From assembly GCA_963680875.1 (NCBI GenBank), contig OY804586.1:53788203-53852202 (forward strand): 64,000 nucleotides of DNA, written 5' to 3'. A program made the translations under genes and the position numbers. Of this stretch, positions 12,190 through 22,500 are shown piece after piece. Source of the DNA: Bathymodiolus brooksi. Taxonomy: Eukaryota > Mollusca > Bivalvia > Mytilida > Modiolidae. The notes below the pieces were generated by a model. The model was not told the origin of the DNA, made no database searches, and was given only the letters and a program-made list of their open reading frames with translations. Each line of letters starts with the position of its first letter. The stretch's first letter is position 1.

Positions 12190-13640
12190 ATATTTAAATC
12201 ACACCAAAATTTAATATAGTTGAATTTTTCGTTGTGAATTTTATTTGTGTTAGATTATTTGCTGTTGGAAATGACTACGCCATTGATTGTTTACATCTGA
12301 CGTCGTCATGGAGGCACGTGCAAGTTCGGATTTGAGTTTCATTGGGATATGAAACATCACTTTTATAATCACGTGACCACTTCATAACCAATCATATTGT
12401 AACATTTCAATGAAAAACGGAAGTAATGTAATTATTCAAATATAGCATCGTGTGATCGGTTTTCGTACTATTATCGATTTTCCGATATAGCGACTAACAG
12501 TGTTAACCCTTCATTCATATGATGATTGGAATTTTCAAAGAATGGCTAGTTAAATATTTCTTTGTACATAAATAAGATTGTTTTAAAAACCATTCTTGTA
12601 TTTTAATATACTCCCGAATATCTGACAACTTTTGCTGTCAGTAAAATGGGTTTTAAAAATGGCGTCATATGTTTTCGTATGAAGTAAAAACAGGGCCGAT
12701 ATACGGGATCGAAACGAATATAAAATCCGGAAATGGCTGGTTTTAGAATTTCATGGTTCTGGCCATCTACAAATCATACTACATCTAAATAAAATAACAG
12801 AATGTTTGAAAATGACCACTTTCAAAATTGTATTTACTTTTGATGTTTTTTTTAGTGCTGAAACCACATGCACTGCAAGGTGACATGCATTTTATATAAG
12901 AAACAGGCACATTTCAGTCAGCTCTTGTTTACCAGTATGATCAGTGACCCCATGACAGTCGCATGACAGGAAGAGCCGGTGTCTGAGAGGCAGACGACAT
13001 TGTTCAATTTTATATAGCCCTTCTGGATTTTTTTCCAGCTACTTTATAAATGAAGTAATTTTTTAGCATTACAAAAAGTATGGTTCAACTTCAGTAGGTA
13101 GGTTCACTATTTTTGGTACTTACGTCTTTAAAAGCAACCTTGAACATATTTGACAGATGTCACGTTGGAGTCCTGTTTACGTTCCAGAAATAGAAACCGG
13201 AAAATAACGCGTGCACTGTGGAAATCAAAATAAAATGGATCTACGAAAACATATGACATACGAAAACACATACCGTGACGATATATGTACACTAATTTAT
13301 AAACATATATATTTGAATGATATAAAGTATAAAGTTCAAGATTATGATTTACGACATGATAACTGGTGGTCACGTGAACATTTTTCAAATCAGATTACAG
13401 ACGCTGATGAAGCTTGTTGATCAAGCGAAATATCCGTCAACTTGATTATAATTATAGTCTTTTTGTAGACTTATAGTTATTTTTGTTATATTTTAACATC
13501 TTTTTTTGGTGTTGTTGTGCTACATTTTATATATACATATGTATAAAAGAAATTAGTAAAAAAAAAGAACAAGATGGATTTTTCACAACATTCTTGTACT
13601 AACGTTTTCACTGCTGTTGCAGATCTTCAGGTACAATGTT
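12190..13640. other. Low-feature intergenic stretch
   Basis: AT-rich, no repeat family recognised. Holds one 69-codon open frame (13211-13420, + strand) ending WWSREHFSNQITDADEAC, followed by a TTGATCAAGCGAAATAT motif that resembles retroelement 3' sequence; origin unclear and not called as a gene. Confidence 0.3.
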
Positions 13641-13857
13641 TATATTTTGTATGGTCAGTAATGCCTTTTTATTATTTGGATTACGGGTATTTTCTTGGAG
13701 GGGGTAAAGAAAAAAAAACTATCAAAATCTTCTATGATTTTCCTTGAAGTTATATTTTTCTTCCAATGGCAACAAGGGGTCGTCGTGGACGTGATCGTAT
13801 GGTAGTTGGATATTTCAGCTATGTCGTGTCGTATATACAGTGAGTGTCAAAATAGTT

Positions 13858-13960
13858 CGTATATATATATATATATATATATGTTTGTTTGCACAGTATC
13901 GTTAACACTTGTTTCCGATCCGACATCTCGTAGATTCATACGTTGGCTACTTTTTCAGAT

Positions 13961-13991
<31 letters not shown>

Positions 13992-14065
13992 CAACGTCTG
14001 AAAAACCAGTCAACGATCAATCTTACGGGGTGTTGGATCGTTACGGTATAACGATACTATACAAG
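13858..14065. repeat. Foldback with TA microsatellites
   Basis: Ends GTATCGTT / AACGATAC; inner arms GATCCGACATC and GGTGTTGGATC, TTTTTCAGATG and CGTCTGAAAAA pair imperfectly around a (TA)n run at 13963-13992. Another (TA)n is at 13858-13882. Confidence 0.65.
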
Positions 14066-14174
14066 TAAAACAATTATAAACGTCTAAAATAATTTGTAAA
14101 ACAACACCAAGTACACAAAACAAAGTGATAAAGAATTAAACACTTCGTTGAATGACAATATATATATATATTGT

Positions 14175-14600
14175 GACGTGGATGTAGTCGAGTGGTCTAG
14201 GGCGCTGGACGTAAGGCTAAGCGAATGGTGCTGCAGTGTAACAATGGTGTGGGTTCAAATCCCGTCGAGGGAAGAACAAAAATTTGACAGCTCAAAAATC
14301 TAATTCTAACACTGTTTGGTTTAATTTTCAGACATAATTCTAACACTGTTTGGTTTAATTTTCAGACGTATATATATATATATATATATATACGTCTGAA
14401 AATGAAACCAAACAGTGTTAGATATATACGTCTGAAAATTAAACCAAACAGTGTTAGAATTAGATTTTTGAGCTGTCAAATTTTTGTTCTTCCCTCGACG
14501 GGATTTGAACTCACACCATTGATACACTGCAGCGCCGCTGCACCAAAGCCTTATGTCCAGCGCCCTAGACCACTCGACCACATCCGCTCCATTATATATA
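14175..14600. repeat. Head-to-head pair of tRNA-Leu-like SINE heads (~210-bp arms)
   Basis: Left arm has GTCGAGTGGTCTAGGGCGCT and the B-box-like GGGTTCAAATCCCGTCGAGG; the right arm is its inverse (14460-14600). They meet at a (TA)n centre (14369-14393). The head resembles tRNA-Leu, but the anticodon region is not convincing, so not a tRNA gene. Confidence 0.7.
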
Positions 14601-15164
14601 TTTAAAATCCACCTGTGATGTAAATCTATTGTCAAAACTCTCCATTATTTTTAAGGAATGGAGAGTTATTGTTCTCTTTGTACTTTTAAGGTCCCACAAG
14701 GAGCAAACAATTTAATACTTTGTACTTTAGATACTATACACAGACTTTTTTTTGTTACAAGATTAATAATTAATAAAAATTAATAAAGTACAATGGGTGG
14801 ATTTTAAGTTGGAGAATGTCCTCGTATCTCTCCATTCCTTAAAAACAATGGGCCTCCGCTCCATTATTTTTAAGGAATGGAGAGTTACTTGGACATTCTC
14901 CTATACATATATAACAAACTTTTTATATATCAATATACATATTGATTGGTGTTTAACGCCAACTTTAGCAATATTTCAGCTATATCGTGTCGTATATACA
15001 GTGAGTGTCAAAATAGTTCGATATTCAATCATTGCTAAAGGTCAGTAATGCCTTTTTATTACTTGGATTGCGGGTATTTTCTTGGAGGGGGTAAAGAATT
15101 TTTTTTTTTTATCAAAACCTTCTATGATTTTCCTTGAAGTTATATTTTTCTTTCAATGGCTAGA

Positions 15165-15345
15165 AGGGGTCGTCGTGGCCGTGATCGTATGGTAATTAGA
15201 TTTACTTCTACGATTTACAACTACCTATGCAATCGTTGCCTAGAACCACTAAAGTTGCGAGTTCGTTCATGGCGAGGTGTACTCGATACAACATTATGTA
15301 ATAAAGTTTATCAGTGACTTGCGACAAGTCGGTGGTTTTTTCCGG
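15165..15345 (+). mobile_element. SINE-1, 3'-truncated
   Basis: Head GTCGTGGCCGTGATCGTATG through GTGACTTGCGACAAGTCGG, then breaks off. Confidence 0.75.
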
Positions 15346-15739
15346 GTAAATGGCAAGATGAAATATCAAAAGAAAAACATTATGTTACCTGTTACATTCT
15401 CTGTAATGCTGCCGCCTTTGTCACGCGAACCACTTCTTCAACGGATCTTCATCTATTCTTGAAGCGTAGTTTATATTTTATACGGGATGTGGAACATTTG
15501 TAAAAAGAGTATGTCATAACACACGCACTTTGCTTTCATATTTACACTTTTATGCACGCACATGTAAAAGTATATATCGTTTGTTTGTCTTGAAGTGGTC
15601 CCTTCTTTTACATTAACCTGTAATCGTAATCGTATGCGTATTTCAATTTCCATAAATCTCTAATTAGAGGTGACCGCATAAGCAGGTTTGACTATATATA
15701 TACATATTATATGTAGGCAAGGACGTCTTATATACGTCC

Positions 15740-16004
15740 TTGATGTAGGTAACAATTTGAGAAACTAATAAAAATGCATAAATTATTAAAAATTGAATTT
15801 TATTTTTAAATGCGGAGTCCACACAAATAATTCATTATTTATAAAAGTGCAATGTCATATTCTTCAGGCTGAACGTGATTAAAATCAACGTTTCTGTGTC
15901 GTGTGTGTATTATGTAGGTCACAATTTAAGAAACTAACTAATTTCATAAATTATTAAAAAAATGATTTTTTTAAAATGCCGAGTCCACACAAATAATTCA
16001 TTAT

Positions 16005-16049
<45 letters not shown>

Positions 16050-16080
16050 CAGTGTTATGTTCTTCAGCTGGGATATCTCA
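15740..16080 (+). repeat. ~170-bp unit repeated twice, with poly-A 16012-16046
   Basis: GAGTCCACACAAATAATTCA and CATTATTTATAAAA occur in both units. The second carries a ~35-base A run. Confidence 0.75.
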
Positions 16081-16529
16081 ACATTGTAGAAAAGAAAAAA
16101 AATACTGAAATTTTTCCATGGTAAGATTTATTGTGGCAGTACACCTTTTAACATCCTCCTGTCACTAGCTTATGAAAGTTTATAGATGTCATCGTGATCA
16201 TGACTGGCATATAGTTGAGTCACTGTAATATTTAACGAGTTCTCGTTTTTATTTTGTGTCAACTCAGGTTTTTAAAAATACCCATAACACCTTGATATTT
16301 GAAGCCTCAGTTTTTTTTTAGCTCATATGATATTTGTAGGAAATTCTATCAGATGTTATTTCAACATGTTAAATCTACGAAATTTTGTCAATAATTGTTG
16401 GTGTATCAATTACAATGTTACCACCGAAAATTTTATAGGGGTGAGAGTTCAGTAGGACAGAAAATTACATTCTTTTCCAACAGTAAAAACTAATAATTTT
16501 GAGAGAGAGAAAAAAGGATTAAATTACTA

Positions 16530-16705
16530 TAGATTGCTGTTTGTTTGTGAGTTGGAATCCCGCTCAGGCAAAGTATACTCAATACAACAATGTTGAACAT
16601 TATAAAGTTTGTCAGTGACGAAGTCACTTGCGACAGGTCACTCAGTGGTTTTCTCCTGGTACTCTGGTTTACTCCACCAATAAAACTGATCGCCATGGCA
16701 TTATA
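16530..16705 (+). mobile_element. SINE-1, 5'-truncated
   Basis: From GAGTTGGAATCCCGCTCAGG to AAAACTGATCGCCATGG. Contains a small GTGACGAAGTCAC insertion-duplication. Confidence 0.7.
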
Positions 16706-16802
16706 TAACAGTAACTGTTATATACATTGTACTTTGATTTTTTTCAAAATTATATATGATGGGTTTTATTTTATAAATTTAAAAAGTATTGTAGTCCCCC
16801 TT

Positions 16803-17292
16803 TTTAGCCTACCTTCCCAAAGGCAACATAAGCTTTTGCCATCACTTGACGTCCGTTAACTTTTCACATTTTAATCTTCTCCTCTGAAACCGCTTAGTCA
16901 AATGAACCGAAATTTGGTAGGAAGCATCTATGGAAAGATTACTAATTTAGTCCAAATCAGTTAACAAACATGGCCACCAGAGGCAATTCTTGTTTCTGAT
17001 TGGTCTATTTCTAAAAAATCTTCTTCTCTGAAACCTCTTGGCCAAATGAACTGAAACTTGTTAGGAAGCATCTATAAAAGATGCTGATTTCGTCCAAATC
17101 CGTCAACAAACATAACCACCATAGGCAATTCTTGTGTCTGGTTGGTCGATTTCTAAAAAATCTTCTCCTCTGAAACTGAGTAGCCAAATGAACAGTAATT
17201 TGGTAGGAAGCACCTATGGAAGGTTCTGCATAAAGTTTCCTCAAAACAGAATGAAAGGTGAGCGATACAGGCTCAGCCCACTGAGACTCTAG
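16803..17292 (+). mobile_element. HINE-like element H7, type-B core
   Basis: Left end TTAGCCTACC... CATCACTTGACGTCCGT; right end GGTGAGCGATACAGGCTCAG then CTCTAG before T. Core monomers (~150 bp) contain TAGGAAGCATCTATGGAAG and ACAAACATGGCCACCA. Confidence 0.65.
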
Positions 17293-17625
17293 TATATTTA
17301 TAAGGCCACACTTTCTGCAACAAAATATAGCTTTTTATGATGGGGGCGTCTCTTTTATTATTTTTTTTGGGGGGGTGGCAATTTGTAGTATTTTACTACC
17401 TATAATGCATCTGAAATCTGACCTGATAATAGGGATGGTCTTTGAGGGAGTGGCCTTAAAAGAGGGGGACTATTGCAACATATTTTATTTTAGTTTTCAG
17501 AACTTGTGCAACAAAAAGATGCAAACTACCCCATGTAGCAAATGTACAGTACTTATAAAGGTGTTTTTGTTAGAGAATACTGTTGTCTGACATCAGTGAA
17601 TTACAGTTGAACACTGTGTTACCAT
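17293..17625. repeat. Remnants of AGTCCCCCTCTTATAAGG-type and AAGGTGTTT-type elements
   Basis: TTAAAAGAGGGGGACTATTG at 17456 and AAGGTGTTTTTGTTAGAGAA at 17558 match the ends of larger elements at 63046-63694 and 54344-54841. Confidence 0.45.
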
Positions 17626-18235
17626 GATGATCGTCTTGGTCGTGATCGTATGGTAATTGAATTTATAACTACCTATGCAATCAGTGCCTATCACCACTAA
17701 TGTTGTGAGTTCGAATCCAACTCAGGTGAGATGTACTCGGTACAACATTATGTGATAAAGTTTGTCATTGACTTGCGACAGGTTGGTGCTTTTCTCCAGG
17801 TTCTCCGGTTTCCTCCATCAATAATTGCCACGAAATAACCAAGGATTTATTTAAGGAATATTTGAAATTGTTGAATAGGTTATACGATATAACCTGGCTC
17901 GGGTCAGTTTACGCTTAATAAACTACGAAGCGATTTATGAAAAGCGTAAACTGACCCAAACCAGGTTATACAAGTATAACCTGTTCAACAATTTTAATGA
18001 TTCCTCGAATTTAATTACCATTATTTCATGTGACTATTTGAATTTGTCGTTGGCGGATGACCACGTTGGTGACGTCACGATACCAACCCAGGTTATCGTG
18101 TATAACCAAATTTTTCTCCAGGCGGAATAGCCAATCAGATTGAAATATTCAAATGAAATTAAATTATATAGTATTATATAAATCCTTGATATAACTGAAA
18201 TATTGTTGAAAGTGGCATTAAGCACCATAAAACTA
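17626..18235 (+). mobile_element. SINE-1 split by a 349-bp MITE
   Basis: Head and body 17626-17839, tail 18189-18235 (ATATAACTGAAATATTGTTG...). The interruption is the foldback MITE at 17840-18188. Confidence 0.85.
17840..18188. mobile_element. Foldback MITE with 11-bp ends and 7-bp target duplication
   Basis: Ends CAAGGATTTAT / ATAAATCCTTG are exact inverses; flanks AAATAAC (17833-17839) and ATATAAC (18189-18195) look like a target duplication with one change. The left half is a long palindrome (AGCGTAAACTGACCC arms). Confidence 0.85.
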
Positions 18236-18403
18236 AACCTAAAACCAACCAATCACTGTGATCACCGTACTGGCGCTTTTCAGACATGACACCTACATTT
18301 ACGACCATATCGGTGTTATTTCTATACAATAAACGAGATGTAATTTGCTGGTGATTCACTAACGTTCACAGTGGTACATTGTGACAAGTGTGTTAAAAAT
18401 CAA

Positions 18404-18630
18404 CAAACAGGGAACCGCATTGATTGTGTAATGGATAGCATGCTCACCTCAAGGGTAGTAGATCATGGGTTCGAACCACGATCGTGTCAGACCAAAGACT
18501 ATAAAATTGGTTTTTGTTGCTTCTCCGGTAAGCAAAACGAACCCCACTAAAACCGGGGGTTGAACTCAGGTGTTCCGGATGGGTAAGCAGTTCCTGTTCC
18601 ACTAGTGGCACCAATGTTATGTGACTCAAG
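18404..18630 (+). mobile_element. SINE family 2, 5' part
   Basis: tRNA-like A/B boxes: TGTAATGGATAGCATGCTCA and GGGTTCGAACC, followed by GACCAAAGACTATAAAATTG. Same family as 40188-40545. Confidence 0.75.
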
Positions 18631-19139
18631 TTACAAACCCTGTGAGAAGTCATGAACGAGGATAGGATCGGGAAGTGCTTATGACAAGTGAAACATATCC
18701 ATGGTCATTTGTGACACAAATATTCTGTAAGACAGCGGATAAGACAGAATAACATGCTTTGCAATCTTTCTGATTTTTTGCACAAAACTCAACAAAAGTG
18801 TCATATTGAGATACATGGAAATATATTCTCTGTATCATATCATTCAATTTCTGCAGTTATTTTCTTCATTCGAAATTGTCCCTCCTCAAGAGAGAACACC
18901 TCTCCTCTCTTATAAAGACACTTTTTCATTGCAGTTGGTGGGTTGCCTTGTTAAGGGGAGACAACTGTAGTACACATCTATCACATGGTCCTTTTAAAAA
19001 CATTTGCCATTATATATGTACATCTGGTTATATATAGTTTGTTTTTAGTGTTGTTAACATAAATTTGTCATGAGTTAGAAGCATGGTACAATGATTTAAA
19101 AAATGACCTTGTACTAATTACAGGACATTTTCTTTTTAG

Positions 19140-19202
19140 ACTTGATTGTGAAAAGACATTAGATTTTGAGAAGATTGCAGAAATTGATCAGAATTAACAA
19201 AA
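19140..19202 (+). promoter_or_regulatory. CDO1: CDO1 5' UTR segment behind a likely splice acceptor
   Basis: A pyrimidine-rich tract ending TTTCTTTTTAG at 19139 looks like a 3' splice site, so the start codon probably lies in the second exon and a non-coding first exon and promoter lie upstream. I could not place that first exon. Inference from splice-site shape only. Confidence 0.45.
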
Positions 19203-19507
19203 ATGGAAGTCGATACAAGTGTTCAAAGTGAAGTTTCCTTGCTACAAAATAAGGATTTATCAAGTCCAGAGATGTCAAAATGTATGGAAACCATGGAAAC
19301 GGACAGTTGTTGTGGGAATTCTGAAATGGATGCTTACCACAATACAGACACTATCAAACCTCCAAAAAATTTAGATGAATTGATACAGGAATTACATAAA
19401 GTATTTGCCTCAGATAAAGTAAACATAGACTACGTGAAAACTTTAATGACACTGTATAAAAGTAATCCTAAAGAATGGAAGCAGTTTGCAAAGTTTGACC
19501 CTCACAG
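19203..19507 (+). CDS. CDO1: CDO1 coding exon 1 (residues 1-101 plus two bases)
   Basis: Encodes the acidic N-terminal extension ([17 protein letters not shown] region, residues ~24-40) and the first helices of the fold ([13 protein letters not shown]). Ends CACAG|GTATGG; the split codon AG|A gives R102. The frame stays open to 19613, but past 19507 it enters the intron and a SINE, so that extension is not coding. Confidence 0.94.
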
Positions 19508-22500
19508 GTATGGTAATAATGAGCAAGATCAGACTGGGGAGGGTAGGGGGGTTTGGTATTTAACACCACTTTTAAACAATATTTCAGTTATATCATGGCG
19601 GTCAGTTTTATAGGAGAGGGAACCGGAGAAAACCACCGATCTGCCATGAGTCACTGACAAAGTTTATCACATAATGCTGTATCGAGTACACCTATCCATG
19701 AACAGGTTGGAACTTACAACTTTAGTGGTGGTAGACACTGATTGCATAGGCAGTTGTAAATCCAACTACCATACGACCACGACAGCCCCTGACAGATATG
19801 GTAATAATCGGCAAAATCAGACAGTGACCGTGCATGAACCAAAAAAAAAAAACAATCCACACAAAACAAAAATCCTTGATTTTTTTTTCTTTGAGTGATA
19901 TGTAGTTTAACTCGGCCACCTCAGCAATTTTCAGCCATATCATTTATTATTTTTAATAAGAGAATGACCATTTGAGTGATTGATTGTTGATTCACACCAA
20001 ATGAACAATTTTTAAACTCAAGTTACATTCAATGACATGATAATACTGCTTAGCACAGAAGCAACAAATACCAATTTTATAGTATTTGGTTTTGCTTGAA
20101 TAAGACTGGAATTCATGATCAACTGCACTCGAGGTGAGCCTTTTATCCATTACCTCACCAATTTGGTGTTCTTTCTAAATAAGGGTAATAACAAAATTAC
20201 CGAACTCCGAGCAATCTTACAAAGGGAAAGTCAAAACTCATAAGTATATAACAGACAAAGTCAGTCAACAACCGCAAAACTATGAAAACCGTAATGACCC
20301 TGACTTGGTACAGGAATTTCTAAAGAAATGGTGGGTTGAATCAGATTTTAAAGCACCAAACCTCCCGCTTTCATTACGGCTGAAAGGTTCCGGCTGTCAC
20401 TATAACAGTATTTATAACAATACTGGAACAAAATAGGTAAAATAGTTGTCAAAGCAGTACCAAATTCAGTGAAGTAAATGTCAAAAACACTTACGTCACA
20501 CATTGATAAAAAAAAATATTTTTGACATTTTTGTTGACTTCCTTATCTTTATACATTTTCACTATATGAAAATGCATCGTTTATTATCGTCTCTGCAGAG
20601 ATGGAATATATTTCGAGTGAGTGAGTGATTGTTGTTTAACACCAACTCAGCAATTTTTCAGGTATATCATGATGAGAACAAGTTAATTTTCAATGAGATG
20701 AGGATGAGATCCGCTTTTTACTAGACCACGCTTAGTTGGATTTTTATAGTGCTAGCTCACTGAAACAACTGTCCCCGGATAGACATTTCAATCTGTGACA
20801 CTAATTCTTGCCATCAGATATTGACCTGTAATTAAGTTTCCCAAACAACGTTGGGAGACTTATTGTTTTTGCTCCGTTTCTTATTATTATTATTATTCTT
20901 CTCTTTCTCCTCTTTCTTCTTTCTTTCCTCGGACCATGAACTTGTCCACCGCAGATCTCAGGAACTACTGGACAGAATTTCATGAAACTTGGTGGAGTTA
21001 TAGATATATGTTTCTAGTTGATCCTAAAGTTTTCAGATTTGTGGTAAAGGGGGTCAAAGCCATATATTTGGGGGTTCAAAGGAGGTGGGGGTTACTATAG
21101 AATCCTATGAGAAACTTGAAATTTCGTACATTAATGTTGATAACTTCTAACTGGATAATGATAGAGACATAAAATTTGACATAGTGATAGGTCACCATTA
21201 GAGGAGCAATTCTGCGTTTTCAAAATTTTCAAGATGTCTGCCATTTTCAAAAGACACGGCATAAAAATGGGGGGTAAAAATTCAACATTGTCCGATATCA
21301 TCAAAATTTGATATGTGGGTAGATAGTGTCAGTGGCCGGTTTGGGAGACTTCATAATCGTTAGATTATAATCATATCTTGTTACAGGTGTTTAAATCCAT
21401 TGTTCTGAAGTTATTTAAGTAATTATAAAGTTATCATACATTTATTATCTTCAAATATACCCAGACTGGGCTTGACTTTGTTAAAAATTATTCTTAAAAT
21501 GCAACACAAGAGGATTTTATATTTCCCTTTTGTATTGTCTAACGTTTATTTCCTGTAGAGTTAGTTATTTCCCAAGTTGTATTTATAAATCATCATTTTG
21601 CAATTATTTGGGAAAGTTTAGGGGAAATTGATATATGAATCATGAATAATCTGGCAGGATTTATTTTAATATTTTAATGTTTTCACAATTTTAGGCAAGA
21701 TTGATTGATTGATTTTTGGTGTTTTAACACCACTTTCAGCAATATTTCAGCTACCGGTATATCATGGAGACCTGTTTTAGTGGTGGAGGAAGCCAGAGTT
21801 CCTGGAGAGAACCACCGACCCTGGGCAAGCAACTGGTAAACTTTATCATTTGCTGCTGCGTGTCAAGTGCACCCTTTTTTGTAATTTACAAAGCTTGGCG
21901 CAAACCCATGCCATATTGGTGATAGGCTTGTATGAGCTGTTAGATCCAATGACCTAACTCATTGAGCCACCCGGGCCCCTTTTTTAGGCAAGACAATAGT
22001 GTTTGTCCAAGTGCTAATTATATATAATGGTTCTTTTTGTTTTTCTTCTTCTAATGTTATACATTTTCCCTCTTAAATAAAGGGTAGTCGTATAGTAGTT
22101 GAATTTACAACTACCTGTGCAATCAGTGCCTATCACCACTAACGTTGTGAGTTCGAACCCCATTCATTGTAAGGTGTACTTGAAACAACATTATGTGAAA
22201 AAATTTGTCAGTGACTTGCGACAGATCGGTGGTTTTCTCCCGATACTCTTATTTTCTTCCACCAATAAAACTGACAGCCACGATATATACATATGTATAG
22301 CTGAAATATTGTTGAAATTGGCATTAAATACCATAAACCAACCAACCCTCTAAAATGCTTTTTGATAATAAAAGAAATAATTTTCAATTCTTCTAAAACG
22401 TCTTGTAAACAGGTAATGACTATCTAATGCAAATATGGAGATGGGGTTATAGTGTTTAACACCACTTTCAACAATATTTCAGTTATTCATGAAACGGAGT

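Larger units (their letters stand above)
13645..15190 (+). repeat. Direct duplication, ~1.39 kb apart, order of blocks swapped
   Basis: Block A (GTCAGTAATGCC...TTCTTGGAGGGGGTAAAG) is at 13650 and 15035; block B (TGTCGTATATACAGTGAGTG) is at 13826 and 14987. In the first copy A precedes B, in the second B precedes A. Confidence 0.75.

Noticed and set aside
14175..14280. Functional tRNA-Leu gene
   Set aside because: A/B-box-like sequence but no convincing cloverleaf or anticodon, and it is part of an inverted SINE pair.
19508..19613. Continuation of the CDO1 first exon frame
   Set aside because: Homology stops exactly at the GT donor and resumes in frame at 27741; the extension runs into a SINE.
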